DNA of 64,000 nucleotides, taken from Terribacillus saccharophilus. Its GTDB lineage: Bacteria; Bacillota; Bacilli; Bacillales; Amphibacillaceae. Under the pieces are notes generated by a model. It had not been told where the DNA came from. It did not search any database and saw only the letters and a list, made by a program, of their open reading frames with translations. Positions within the stretch are counted from its first letter, which is position 1, and each line of letters begins with the position of its first letter. This document shows, piece by piece, positions 26,325 through 35,286 of this stretch. The DNA lies in NCBI RefSeq assembly GCF_002272075.1, contig NZ_NPBJ01000037.1, positions 39,771 through 103,770 of the forward strand, given 5' to 3'. The translations under genes and the position numbers were made by a program.

Positions 26325-26457
26325 GTGGTGTTGCTCATGAATTCCTATCAAGTGAATGCTTTAAATCAAGTTGGGGTAATGGGCGAGTGGATCAGGGTAG
26401 CGGATGTTTCCGGCAATATTGCTTTCTATACCGGAAACCACCCTTTTGAATTGAAAT
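26325..26457 (+). pseudogene. Possible VOC/glyoxalase remnant
   Basis: The stretch 26213-26528 has no intact gene. One plus-strand frame reads MNSYQVNALNQVG and then WIRVADVSGNIAFYTGNHPFELK. The second piece resembles the first strand-helix-strand of VOC (glyoxalase/bleomycin-resistance) domains (WxRVxDxxxSxAFYT...FEL). The similarity then fades and no SD is visible, so this may be a fossil or chance. Confidence 0.25.
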
Positions 26458-26528
26458 GTTTCATTATGCAGATCTTGCTTTCTATATTCTTCGTCGGCAG
26501 CAGAATGGAGGGTGCATATAGCTGCTTT

Positions 26529-27020
26529 TCATTCCGCCTCCACAGAGATTTTCTCTTTATGAATCAGATGCACTGGTACAGATGGCAAATTGACTAGCTT
26601 TTCTCGCAGGAAATCAGGTTTTAGAGAGATTGCCTCGATTCTTTCCAAGGGAATCCATTCGTAAATAAAATCCCCAGCAACATGAGAAATAACCTCTCCA
26701 TTCCCCTGAAGTTTATTTTCCACATCTTTAATCAAATAAATAAAACTGTACTCATGGAAGGGATAATCTCGATATGCAAAAAAATTCTCCACAACCCATA
26801 GCAGCCGATCTGCTTTAGCAGAAATGCCAAGTTCCTCTTCGAATTCTCGCTCCACGGCATGAGCTGAATCTTCTCCAAGCTGGATTCGCCCGCCAATTAG
26901 CGTCCAGAATGGGTCTTTTTTGTTCTTATGCAGCAGCACATGATTATCTTTCACAATTATGCCAGCAGCCCGGCAATTCAGCATCTGTTCTCCTAAATCA
27001 ATGGTCAAATCCTGTGTCAT
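26529..27020 (-). CDS. NUDIX hydrolase
   Basis: A 163-residue NUDIX protein with the box GGRIQLGEDSAHAVEREFEEELGI (G-x5-E-x7-R-E-x2-E-E-x-G) at about residues 42-65. It would cleave a nucleoside diphosphate-linked compound; the substrate is unknown. It follows the serine hydrolase gene by 14 bases. Confidence 0.9.
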   Translation of the reverse strand: MTQDLTIDLGEQMLNCRAAGIIVKDNHVLLHKNKKDPFWTLIGGRIQLGEDSAHAVEREFEEELGISAKADRLLWVVENFFAYRDYPFHEYSFIYLIKDVENKLQGNGEVISHVAGDFIYEWIPLERIEAISLKPDFLREKLVNLPSVPVHLIHKEKISVEAE

Positions 27021-27034
27021 CTACTTCCTGTCTC

Positions 27035-28033
27035 CTATTCTTCAATTGCTTGTACCATATAATAAGGGCCGGCACCGTGGTTTGAAGGTACAACTACCTT
27101 TCGTTTAGATTCTGGATAATAAGCAGCATGGAAACTTACACCTGGATCGAATCCGACAACATAGTACTTCTTGATTTTTCCTGCGTCTTTTTTGATCCAG
27201 ATGCCATATCCGTAAGACGTTTCCTCATCCACTTTGACATGCGGCTTCAGCAGCTCCTCGGTAAGTTCTGCGTTCAGCAGCTTATGCTGAGTTAATGCAT
27301 CCCAGAAACGCGCCATATCAGAAGCACTCACATACACCCCGCCATCCGCACCACCTCTTACCGGCAGCGCATATATATTGGACCGATACTCATCTTCGTC
27401 TTTAATATAGCCGATTGCAGTATTCCCCGGCAGTTTATCAAATGCAAAATAGCCAGCTTCTGTCATTTCAGCAGGATCAAACATATGCTTTTGGACAAAG
27501 GCCGCAAATGGTTCGCCAGCTAGCTCCTCTACTACTAATCCCAATACGATGAAAGCAGCGTTGTTATAATGGAACCGTTCACCTGGCGGAAACATCATTT
27601 TTTTGTCTTGGAATAATGGCAGAAAATCTGCACCAGATCTTACCCGGTACATCGGCAGTGTTTGCCATAGCTCCTCAAAATCATCCATTTCTTCTTCATC
27701 AAAATAATCCGGTATGCCAGACGTATGTGTGAGCAAGTTGTGTATTGTAACGTCTTGATGGAAATGTGGAAATGCTATCGAGAGACAATCTGTTAACTTT
27801 GACTGAAAATCCAGTCGTCCTTGCTCTACTAGCTTCGCAATCGCCACAGCTGTGAAAATCTTTGCTCCAGAAGCTATCCCAAACCTTGTGTGTTTATCAA
27901 ATGCTAGTTTGTCTTGCTTATTTGCATAACCATTTTGGAAGAAAAAGCTTTCCTGATCTTCTTCTACATACGCCACACCAGAAAAATCTATTTCTTCTGC
28001 TACTTTTACCAACTTATTCTTTAATCCGCTCAT
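27035..28033 (-). CDS. Serine hydrolase, beta-lactamase/PBP fold
   Basis: A 332-residue class C beta-lactamase-like protein. The nucleophile motif S-x-x-K is SGAK near residue 53, and the Y-x-N motif is YNN near residue 157. There is no signal peptide, so it is cytoplasmic. Members include esterases, D-amino-acid peptidases and PBP relatives, and the substrate is not clear. It follows the membrane protein gene by two bases. Confidence 0.85.
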   Translation of the reverse strand: MSGLKNKLVKVAEEIDFSGVAYVEEDQESFFFQNGYANKQDKLAFDKHTRFGIASGAKIFTAVAIAKLVEQGRLDFQSKLTDCLSIAFPHFHQDVTIHNLLTHTSGIPDYFDEEEMDDFEELWQTLPMYRVRSGADFLPLFQDKKMMFPPGERFHYNNAAFIVLGLVVEELAGEPFAAFVQKHMFDPAEMTEAGYFAFDKLPGNTAIGYIKDEDEYRSNIYALPVRGGADGGVYVSASDMARFWDALTQHKLLNAELTEELLKPHVKVDEETSYGYGIWIKKDAGKIKKYYVVGFDPGVSFHAAYYPESKRKVVVPSNHGAGPYYMVQAIEE

Positions 28034-28035
28034 AC

Positions 28036-28503
28036 TTAAATATCCTCCTCTTTTGAATCTTCAAAATACTTGCAGCAGTCCATTAGTAAAAAAATCAGCC
28101 ATCTGCTGACTGGTGCTGCCAACGGCAGCAGCAAAAACCCATAGATAAAACCCCACGCAACAATATCTCCAACAGCTAAATTCTCCAGTTTATCTCCCCA
28201 TACGATTACATGAGTCGTTAGAGAACCGAGCGAACCGGCATAGGTGACCACAATGAAAGCCATGATGATACTGATCAACCATTTAACCCCTTCACTGACT
28301 TGGTCAATCCTTTTGAATTGCGCTCCAGCAATACTGAAAACCACTAGGAATGGGACAATGACCTGAAGGAATACTCCAATATACATTATCGAGGATCCAG
28401 CCATTATAAAAGAGCTGCTGACAACAACTCCAAAAACAAAGGTACAAAGTACAGCAGCCGTGATACTGAATGCAGCTCCGACAATCAAACCTTTCACACT
28501 CAT
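28036..28503 (-). CDS. Small multi-pass membrane protein
   Basis: A 155-residue protein with four hydrophobic segments and a charged tail (CKYFEDSKEEDI). I do not recognise a family. The ATG at 28503 with AGGGGT upstream is preferred over readings that run into the divergent gene. It is first in a three-gene unit with the beta-lactamase-fold and NUDIX genes. Confidence 0.65.
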   Translation of the reverse strand: MSVKGLIVGAAFSITAAVLCTFVFGVVVSSSFIMAGSSIMYIGVFLQVIVPFLVVFSIAGAQFKRIDQVSEGVKWLISIIMAFIVVTYAGSLGSLTTHVIVWGDKLENLAVGDIVAWGFIYGFLLLPLAAPVSRWLIFLLMDCCKYFEDSKEEDI

Positions 28504-28592
28504 GTAATCGACCCCTATTCTCCACTCACAAACCATGTTACCATAATTGGAAATATATGAAGGATATAAAAAGTATGAATGGGGTTGGTTGT

Positions 28593-29339
28593 ATGCGCAT
28601 TGCTGTCCTGACAGATATACATGGAAATCTACCAGCACTAGAGGCTGTGCTAGCGGATATAGACAAAAGGGGAGACATCGAGCATATTTACTGCCTCGGT
28701 GATATGCTGGCGATTGGTTATGAAACAAATCGGATATTAGAGCTTTTATTTGGCAGGGAAGATATATTGATGATTACCGGAAATCACGATGAAGCTGTGC
28801 TGGCACTAAGCGGACAGGAAACTTACCCCGAAAGCCATCAAAACGAGAGAGCACATCATCAATGGATTGCTGACCGAACTGATCCAGGTTATCTTGATAA
28901 GATACATAAGCTGCCACGTCAAATCTTTCAGCAGATTGAAGGGCATGCTGTTTTGTTCACGCACTACCATATATCCCACGATAAGGCGACTGCACATATA
29001 AGTGAGGACCCTTTTTCTCGTATTGTTAAGCCTTCCCTGGAAAGCCTGGAGCTGTTATTTCAGGAACAAACGGATACAGAACTCATTTGTTTTGGTCATC
29101 ACCATCCGCTTCATCATTTTCGCAACAACCGCAGCATCTTTCTGAACCCTGGCTCTCTCGGCTGTCAACCAAAGCCTGCCGCACCTTACGCAATTGTAGA
29201 TATAAAAGAAGAAATAAAAATAAAACTAACGGCAGTCCTATATGATAACAGATCTTTCTTAGAAGGATATGAAAGATTGAAAGTACCCGAACGAGATATC
29301 ATTCTTAAAATATTTCACGGCGGACAACTGCAGAAATAG
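28593..29339 (+). CDS. Metallophosphoesterase
   Basis: A 248-residue calcineurin-like phosphoesterase. All metal motifs are present: D-x-H in TDIHGN, GD in CLGDMLAIGY, GNHD in TGNHDEA, H in FTHYH, and GHHHPLHH. It resembles the YfcE/MJ0936-type phosphodiesterases. The start could also be the ATG at 28575, which has an SD (GAAGGAT). I chose 28593 because family members begin MRIAVLTDIHGN. Confidence 0.88.
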   Translation: MRIAVLTDIHGNLPALEAVLADIDKRGDIEHIYCLGDMLAIGYETNRILELLFGREDILMITGNHDEAVLALSGQETYPESHQNERAHHQWIADRTDPGYLDKIHKLPRQIFQQIEGHAVLFTHYHISHDKATAHISEDPFSRIVKPSLESLELLFQEQTDTELICFGHHHPLHHFRNNRSIFLNPGSLGCQPKPAAPYAIVDIKEEIKIKLTAVLYDNRSFLEGYERLKVPERDIILKIFHGGQLQK

Positions 29340-29371
29340 AAAAAGCGGACATATGACATGTCCGCTTTTTC
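29340..29371. terminator. Bidirectional terminator
   Basis: A stem of at least 12 bp (AAAAGCGGACAT) between convergent genes, with T tracts on both strands. Confidence 0.88.
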
Positions 29372-29372
29372 T

Positions 29373-30536
29373 TTATTGATTTTGAACTGTTTTCCGAACC
29401 ATACTTCGTAAAGACCATATTGCGAAAGCAAGGGAGATAACGACCAAAAGACTGCCAACATGTGCTGTTGTCTGCATGGAAGAAGTAGCACCGTTTACGA
29501 CTCCTCCAACCAATGAACCTAACGAGATACCAATCTGCAGTGCCGAATTATTGAAGCTCTGATGAATGCCAGCTGTTTCCGCATCTGTTTCCACTATATA
29601 ATTCTGTAATGGCGGTGCCAGACTCCAGCTTAATGCAGCCCAGATTACCATAACTACAAGGAATAATGGGAAGGAAACCGTAGAGAACGGAAGCAGGAAT
29701 AAAATAATTGCAAATGATGCCACAACAAGGATGATACTCACCTTTGATCCGAATTTATCAGCCAGGCTGCCTCCAAAGGCTCCGCCGCCAACTGCAGCAA
29801 TACCGAAGATAAAGTAGCAAATACTAATCCACTGCGTATTCAGACCTAACTCTGATTCCAGGAAAGGTGTGAAATAAGCGTAAATCGTATAGTGACCCGC
29901 AAGCAGGAACAACATTGTTAAATGTGCTGTCAGCATCTTTTTATTACGCAGTGCTTTCAGCTGCGATTTCAAGGATTGCACTTGGTCTACCTCAATACGA
30001 TCGAGCGTGAATGCAATTAATATCATAGAAAGCAAAGCCATTAAACCAATGAACAAAAACAGCATTCTCCAGCCAAAGGCATCACTGATGATAATACCAA
30101 TTGGCACCCCAAGTACAAGCGAGGAACTGATCCCCATGTAAATAAGACCGATTGCTTTCGCACGATGCTGCTGCTTCACGATCTTCGCCGCTATCGTCAA
30201 AGAAAGAACTATAATTAATGCTGTACTCATGGCAGTAACAACGCGAGCAATCATGACAAAGAGGAAGGACGGACTCATATAAGTGATGACATTCCCCAGT
30301 ACAAATATACCTAACGTCAGCAGCAAGAGCTTCTTCCGCTCAATATTTGCAGTCATCGTATATAAAATCGGGCCAGACACCGCATAAACCAAAGCGAATA
30401 CCGTAATAAGCTGTCCTGCCTGTCCAATCGAAACCTGCAGATCACTCGCAATGGTTGGCAATATACCCCCGACAATCAGTTCAACTAACCCTACCGATAT
30501 AACAGAAATAGCTAATATAAAGACTCTGAAATTCAA
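29373..30536 (-). CDS. pbuE: Purine base/nucleoside efflux pump PbuE
   Basis: A 387-residue MFS transporter (DHA1 group, 12 helices). The N-terminal stretch VGLVELIVGGILPTIASDL and the whole pattern match B. subtilis PbuE (388 residues), which exports adenine, hypoxanthine and analogues. The adenine-type riboswitch upstream agrees with this, as B. subtilis pbuE has the same control. Gene and leader therefore support each other. Confidence 0.92.
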   Translation of the reverse strand: MNFRVFILAISVISVGLVELIVGGILPTIASDLQVSIGQAGQLITVFALVYAVSGPILYTMTANIERKKLLLLTLGIFVLGNVITYMSPSFLFVMIARVVTAMSTALIIVLSLTIAAKIVKQQHRAKAIGLIYMGISSSLVLGVPIGIIISDAFGWRMLFLFIGLMALLSMILIAFTLDRIEVDQVQSLKSQLKALRNKKMLTAHLTMLFLLAGHYTIYAYFTPFLESELGLNTQWISICYFIFGIAAVGGGAFGGSLADKFGSKVSIILVVASFAIILFLLPFSTVSFPLFLVVMVIWAALSWSLAPPLQNYIVETDAETAGIHQSFNNSALQIGISLGSLVGGVVNGATSSMQTTAHVGSLLVVISLAFAIWSLRSMVRKTVQNQ

Positions 30537-30577
30537 TTTCCATTTCCTTTCTATATCCTATTTTCGAAAATGGCACA

Positions 30578-30670
30578 TAAAAAACTCCCCAATCACAGAT
30601 TAAAAATCTGTAATCAGGGAGTTATGGCTCCTGGTAGAGACCCTCAAACCAAATTATTGAGGTTATACAG
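30578..30670 (-). ncRNA. Purine riboswitch, adenine type, with terminator
   Basis: On the minus strand the aptamer (30608-30670) has CTGTATAA, the L2 loop, GGTCTCTACC, the P3 arm and TGATTACAG. The specificity base in the GATTAC segment is T (U74), which pairs with adenine; guanine types have C. The 3' side of P1 and P3 can instead form a long terminator (AACTCC...GGAGTT, 30583-30623) with a T run, as in the ON-type pbuE switch. Confidence 0.93.
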
Positions 30671-30702
30671 TGTAACACGAACGTATTCCATTTTCTTATA
30701 AC

Positions 30703-30731
30703 ATTATAGCAAGATACTGACATAACTGCAA
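30703..30731 (-). promoter_or_regulatory. pbuE promoter
   Basis: TTGCAG, 17-base spacer, perfect TATAAT on the minus strand, about 26 bases before the aptamer. Confidence 0.75.
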
Positions 30732-30791
30732 GATGGAGCAAGATTTCATGAATCACCCCACCAATTACCAAATAGTTTAAAGTTATTATGG

Positions 30792-30819
30792 TTGCTTTAT
30801 CGGAAAAACTCGATATACA
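30792..30819 (+). promoter_or_regulatory. arsR-family gene promoter with operator in spacer
   Basis: TTGCTT (30792-30797), 16-base spacer, TATACA (30814-30819). An inverted repeat TATCG-N8-CGATA (30798-30815) fills the spacer and enters the -10 box. The same repeat sits at the same place in the promoter of the MFS gene 390 bases downstream. Confidence 0.7.
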
Positions 30820-30827
30820 ATAGACGC

Positions 30828-31142
30828 ATGAATACAATCGAACTATTCAAAGCTTTGTCGAATGAGAAACGACTGCAAATACTGCATTGGCTTAAAGAAC
30901 CGGAGAAGCATTTTCCCAAGCAGCAGGCTCATCTGCCGAAGGAGGTTCATTACAAGGGCGGTGTCTGTGTCGGCGACATTCAAGAAAAGGTCCAAGCTTC
31001 TCAATCCACGGTTTCGCAATATCTGGCCATGATGCAACGTGCTGGGTTATTGGAGTCTATCCGCTATAACCAATGGACATATTATCGCAGAAATGAAAAA
31101 ACAATTCAGAAGCTAGCAGCTTACCTGGATAAAGAATTATAA
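30828..31142 (+). CDS. ArsR family transcriptional regulator
   Basis: A 104-residue winged-helix repressor. MNTIELFKALSNEKRLQILHWL is the typical ArsR opening, with recognition helix ASQSTVSQYLAMMQRAGLL and the beta-wing YNQWTYYRRN. The metal motif ELCVCDL is replaced by GGVCVGDI with one Cys, so it is probably not a classical arsenic or cadmium sensor. The ATG at 30828 lies only about two bases after the predicted transcription start and has no SD, so the mRNA may be leaderless. It likely represses itself and the downstream MFS pump. Confidence 0.86.
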   Translation: MNTIELFKALSNEKRLQILHWLKEPEKHFPKQQAHLPKEVHYKGGVCVGDIQEKVQASQSTVSQYLAMMQRAGLLESIRYNQWTYYRRNEKTIQKLAAYLDKEL

Positions 31143-31183
31143 CGACTTACAAGAGATCCTTTACGGATTTCTTTTCTTTCAAC

Positions 31184-31211
31184 TTTGAATATCGGCTTAT
31201 TACGATATACA
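31184..31211 (+). promoter_or_regulatory. MFS gene promoter with the same operator
   Basis: TTTGAA (31184-31189), 16-base spacer, TATACA (31206-31211). TATCG-N8-CGATA (31190-31207) is at the identical position relative to the boxes as in the arsR promoter. Confidence 0.7.
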
Positions 31212-31236
31212 AATATACAACAATTGGAGTGACACG

Positions 31237-32403
31237 ATGGCTTTAACTAAGAAACAGACATTTTTAGCATTTACATTAACTTTATTGACGTTCGTTATGG
31301 GAACAAGCGAATTCGTCATTGTTGGCTTACTGACAGAGGTAGCTGCCGATTTAAACGTAACGGTAGCATCTGCCGGTACACTTGTATCAGGATTTGCTAT
31401 TGCCTATGCAATTGGTACTCCCCTCTTAACTGGTTGGGTAAGCCGTTTTCCGAAGTATCCCTTGATGCTCACACTTATTATCGTCTTTATTCTAGGTAAT
31501 ATTATCAGTGCGTTAACATCATCCTTCGGCGTTTTACTTGCAGCACGAATTGTGACTGCAGCAGCGAGTGGTGTCCTTACCGCTTTGGCAATGACAGTAG
31601 CAAGTGATACTATGCCAGCGGCGAGACGTTCTTCCGTAATTGCACTCATTTTTGCCGGATTCACGATTTCCAATGTCTTGGGTGTACCGCTTGGCACGTT
31701 CATAGGGCAGCTAGGCTCGTGGCATCTGACATTCTGGACAACTGCACTGCTTGGAGTGATTGCCTTCATCATCAGCTTGTTCATCTTACCAAAGACAGCA
31801 GCGGGCGAGAAAAGCTCCATAGTGAAGCAGCTTGTTCTGTTTAAGAATCCAAAAATACTTGTCGGTTTCTTCATCCCGACATTCAGTATAGCTGGAACGT
31901 ATACGATCTACACGTATATCACACCTATCATCGAGGACGAACTAGGTATTGCCTCCAGCTCTGTCGGGCTTGTTCTGCTTGCATACGGACTCTTCTCCAT
32001 CGGCAGCAACTTCCTGGCTGGTAAGATTGCCGGCCGTAACGGCATTGGAGATCTGCGTTACGCATTCATCATCCAAGCAGTCATCATTGGCTCCCTGTAC
32101 GTGACAATGGATATTACAATTGCTGGATTGATCAGCATCATGCTGATGGCAGTCATGATTTACGTCATGAATGCAACCATTCAAATCTATCTCATGGATC
32201 AAGCAGCAGCTTATTCCACAGCTGCTCGGGATTTTGCTTCCTCACTGACTCCTGTATCCGTCAATATCGGTATTACACTTGGCTCCGCTTTAGGTGGAGT
32301 GATCGTTGCATACGGGAACCTGCCTAACCTTGCAATCGTGGGCGGGATATGTGCCCTTATCGCCTCCCTATTATCGTTTATCAGTTATCGAATGGAGAAC
32401 TGA
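31237..32403 (+). CDS. MFS transporter (DHA1/AraJ type)
   Basis: A 388-residue, 12-helix major facilitator. The N-terminal motif MGTSEFVIVGLLTEVAADL is typical of drug or sugar efflux proteins of the AraJ/YdhP group, distantly related to PbuE nearby. SD TTGGAGTG precedes the ATG. It is controlled by its own promoter containing the putative ArsR operator, so its substrate is probably the regulator's ligand. Confidence 0.88.
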   Translation: MALTKKQTFLAFTLTLLTFVMGTSEFVIVGLLTEVAADLNVTVASAGTLVSGFAIAYAIGTPLLTGWVSRFPKYPLMLTLIIVFILGNIISALTSSFGVLLAARIVTAAASGVLTALAMTVASDTMPAARRSSVIALIFAGFTISNVLGVPLGTFIGQLGSWHLTFWTTALLGVIAFIISLFILPKTAAGEKSSIVKQLVLFKNPKILVGFFIPTFSIAGTYTIYTYITPIIEDELGIASSSVGLVLLAYGLFSIGSNFLAGKIAGRNGIGDLRYAFIIQAVIIGSLYVTMDITIAGLISIMLMAVMIYVMNATIQIYLMDQAAAYSTAARDFASSLTPVSVNIGITLGSALGGVIVAYGNLPNLAIVGGICALIASLLSFISYRMEN

Positions 32404-32414
32404 TACCTATACAT

Positions 32415-32447
32415 GAAAAAGACAGGTTGTTATCAACCTGTCTTTTT
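32415..32447 (+). terminator. Terminator of MFS gene
   Basis: Stem GACAGGTTG/CAACCTGTC with A and T flanks. It overlaps the 3' end of the convergent acetyltransferase gene and may serve both. Confidence 0.85.
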
Positions 32448-33011
32448 CGTATGTAAGAAATCAGATTTAGTTATTGCGTACATTTTCACATCACGCTGTG
32501 CTCCTTTTATATAAAGCAACTTCCGTAATGTCCCTTCATATAACATACCGGCCTTCTGCATGACTCTCTCCGAACCGCTATTTTCCACATCACATTTCGC
32601 CTGAATCCGCTCAAGTTCCATTTGCTCAAAACCAAATTGAATGACTTGCTTTGCTGCCTCCGTCATATAGCCTTTTTGCCAATACGGCTGCGCAAGCACA
32701 TACCCTATTTCGCCCACATGATGATTTTGCTGCCAGGAGACATAATTGATTGTACCAATCAGGCGCTTCTCTTCCTTAAGCTCAATTCCCCAAAAAACAG
32801 CCTGATTACTTTCGTATAAACTAAGAATGATATCTAGGAATTGCTGTGTATCGTCAATTGATTTGTGAGTCGGCCAGGTAACAAATTCTGAAACAGCAGG
32901 ATCCGAACCATAGGCATATATTGCTTCTACATCTGATGGAGTCAACTTACGAAGAAGAAGACGATCGGTTTCTAAGGATGGAAGATTCTCGAGTACGTGT
33001 TCTGTTTGCAT
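32433..33011 (-). CDS. GNAT acetyltransferase (RimJ/RimL type)
   Basis: A 192-residue acetyltransferase of the ribosomal-protein type. TDRLLLRKLTPSDVEAIYAYGSDP is the family opening; GEIGYVLAQPYWQKGYMTEAA contains the CoA loop, and the ENSGSERVMQKAGM motif follows. Substrates in this group are often protein N-termini or amino compounds. Confidence 0.87.
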   Translation of the reverse strand: MQTEHVLENLPSLETDRLLLRKLTPSDVEAIYAYGSDPAVSEFVTWPTHKSIDDTQQFLDIILSLYESNQAVFWGIELKEEKRLIGTINYVSWQQNHHVGEIGYVLAQPYWQKGYMTEAAKQVIQFGFEQMELERIQAKCDVENSGSERVMQKAGMLYEGTLRKLLYIKGAQRDVKMYAITKSDFLHTKKTG

Positions 33012-33097
33012 TTTAAATTACCTCCTATTATTGCTCATATAGCTATTTTTACATATATCTTCCACAATAAATATCTCAAACTACCAAAAAAATTAAA

Positions 33098-33134
33098 AAC
33101 TCCCTGATTACAAAATAGCTGTAAACAGGAAGTT
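33098..33134 (-). terminator. Terminator of EAL-GGDEF gene
   Basis: Stem AACTCCCTGATTACA with TGTAAACAGGAAGTT (two mismatches), then TTTTTAATTTTTT on the minus strand. Confidence 0.75.
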
Positions 33135-33150
33135 CTATTAAGATGAAATC

Positions 33151-35286
33151 TTATCCCAGAAATGACCGATAAATATTCTTGCCGTCCTTCTTTGCCTGAT
33201 ACAAAGCAGTATCCGCACTGCGCATTAGCTCATATCCCTTTGTGCCATGAGCCGGATAAAAAGCTATTCCGATACTAGAAGTTGTCTTAAATAGATTTCT
33301 GCCTATGTTCCATGCTCTCTGAAAGGACGCCCGGATATTGTCAGCAGTGAGAATCGCATCCTGTTCCTCCTCGATTCCTGGCAAAAGAATCGTAAATTCA
33401 TCGCCACCCTGCCTCGAAAGTACATCCTCATCCCGCAGGCACCCCTTCACCCTTTGTGCGAATTGATTAAGCAGCTCATCACCTACATCATGCCCTAGTG
33501 TATCATTGATATCTTTAAAATTATCGAGATCCAGATACATGACAGCTACTTTCTTCTTCGTTTGCTTCGCTTCTTCCAGCGCTTGTTCCAGCTTTTCCTT
33601 AAACAGCCTTCGATTCGGCAGTCCTGTCAACGTATCATGATAAGCCATATATGTCAGTTTCTCTTCATATACCAATCTTTCCGTAATATCACGTGAGACA
33701 ACAAGGAAATGATTAAATATTCCAGTCTCATCAAAGATAGGATTTGCTTTCGCTTCCAGCCAAATCCAATCACCTCTAATATTCTTAAAACGGAATTTCA
33801 GCACGCGCCCTTCTTTGGTCTCCACCATTTCGTCCAGCTGCTCTCGTATCTTCCTTCGGTCATCTGCATGCATGAAATCTCCTGCATACTTTCCCTCATA
33901 CGCTACAGCCGGGAACCCGAGCACTGTTACGTGTGACGGCGAAGCATACTTGAAATAACCATCCCAGTCTATGATACAGAGTAAATCTGACATATTCTCC
34001 GCAATCAAGCGATATCGTGCTTCACTCTGCCGTAGAGCTTCTTCAGCATTTACTTTTTCAGTGTCATTCAGATGGAAGTCAGGCTCCTTTTTATCCGTGA
34101 TATCCACTGAACAGCCAATCACCTCGACAACCTTCCCTCCTCTTATAATAGGGCGCAAGGTGGTAACATATCGTAATCCCTGCACATCCGATTCGTAAAC
34201 GACGTTTTCTTCCCCATTCCATGCCCGTTCATAAAAAGACTTTTTTCTGTCTGCTTCTTCTTGAGGAAGGAATTCATTCAATTCCTTTCCGATAAGTTGC
34301 TGCGGGGTATATTCCATACGATAAATCAGTTCGCCATCACTAAAGCCATGGATAAATCTTCCGTTCTCTTTAGTGAATTTGAAAATCATGCCTTGCTGTT
34401 TCCGAACTGTTTCCTGCAGGTCCTGCTGCGTTCTTTCCGCACCCCATTGCAGCCACGTCTCTCTGGATGACTCCGGAGAAATACCTTCAATCGGAATGAC
34501 TTCTTCCAATATCGGAATGATGTTCACTAATTCCACTGGCGGTACTGGTTTACTGAAAAGATATCCTTGTGCTTCGTCACAGAGATTCTGCTGGAGAAAG
34601 ACAAGATGATCTTTAAATTCTACACCCTCGGCAATAACTTCCAGCTGCAATTGATGCGCCATTACAATAATCGTTTTGACAATGGTAGCATCCTTAGAAT
34701 CATTGGTACAATTCCGTACAAATGACCGATCTATTTTAATGGAATCTATCGGAAATTCCTTCAAATGATAGAGCGAGCTAAATCCGGTGCCAAAGTCATC
34801 CATGCTGATGCGGACTCCTATCTGTTTCAGCTTGTGTAAAACTGGCAGGACAGAATCGACATCCATTGTCATGGACTCGGTAATCTCCAATTCCAGATAT
34901 TCCGGAGCGAGCCCCGATTCATCTAAGATAGACTGTACCTTTTCCGCCAGCCCATCCACAAACAACTGACAAGCTGATAGATTGACCGCCATAATCATAG
35001 GAGACAGACCTTTTTCCTGCCACGCTTTATTCTGCTCACAAGCGGTCCGAAGTACCCATTCTCCAATAGGTAAGATCATTCCTGTCTCTTCAGCAGCAGG
35101 AATGAAATCCAGTGGAGAAATGATTCCTCGCTCAGGGTGCTCCCAGCGAATCAGCGCTTCCACCCCGCATAACCTGCCTGTCTTTAAGTTGAGCTTCGGC
35201 TGGTAAAGAAGACAAAACTCCTCTCTATCCAATGCGTGACGAAGCTCTTCTTTCAATTTATCTTCATTTAATTTATATACATTCAC
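33151..35286 (-). CDS. EAL-PAS-PAS-GGDEF c-di-GMP enzyme
   Basis: A 711-residue cytoplasmic protein. The order is EAL (about 8-245), PAS 1 (about 300-400), PAS 2 (about 415-545), GGDEF (about 550-711). EAL keeps its catalytic set: E43-A-L, NLSACQLF, LEITES, DDFGTG, IKIDRSF, AEGVE. GGDEF reads RQGGDEF (627-631) with the RDED inhibitory site five residues before it. Both phosphodiesterase and cyclase activities look possible. No membrane segment is present, so signals come through PAS domains (redox, ligand or light). EAL before GGDEF is the reverse of the common order. Confidence 0.9.
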   Translation of the reverse strand: MNVYKLNEDKLKEELRHALDREEFCLLYQPKLNLKTGRLCGVEALIRWEHPERGIISPLDFIPAAEETGMILPIGEWVLRTACEQNKAWQEKGLSPMIMAVNLSACQLFVDGLAEKVQSILDESGLAPEYLELEITESMTMDVDSVLPVLHKLKQIGVRISMDDFGTGFSSLYHLKEFPIDSIKIDRSFVRNCTNDSKDATIVKTIIVMAHQLQLEVIAEGVEFKDHLVFLQQNLCDEAQGYLFSKPVPPVELVNIIPILEEVIPIEGISPESSRETWLQWGAERTQQDLQETVRKQQGMIFKFTKENGRFIHGFSDGELIYRMEYTPQQLIGKELNEFLPQEEADRKKSFYERAWNGEENVVYESDVQGLRYVTTLRPIIRGGKVVEVIGCSVDITDKKEPDFHLNDTEKVNAEEALRQSEARYRLIAENMSDLLCIIDWDGYFKYASPSHVTVLGFPAVAYEGKYAGDFMHADDRRKIREQLDEMVETKEGRVLKFRFKNIRGDWIWLEAKANPIFDETGIFNHFLVVSRDITERLVYEEKLTYMAYHDTLTGLPNRRLFKEKLEQALEEAKQTKKKVAVMYLDLDNFKDINDTLGHDVGDELLNQFAQRVKGCLRDEDVLSRQGGDEFTILLPGIEEEQDAILTADNIRASFQRAWNIGRNLFKTTSSIGIAFYPAHGTKGYELMRSADTALYQAKKDGKNIYRSFLG

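Noticed and set aside
30609..33112. A 15-base identity (AACTCCCTGATTACA) between the pbuE leader and the EAL-GGDEF terminator
   Set aside because: A match of this length between two strands of 64 kb is expected by chance about once or more, and the second copy lacks the rest of a purine aptamer.
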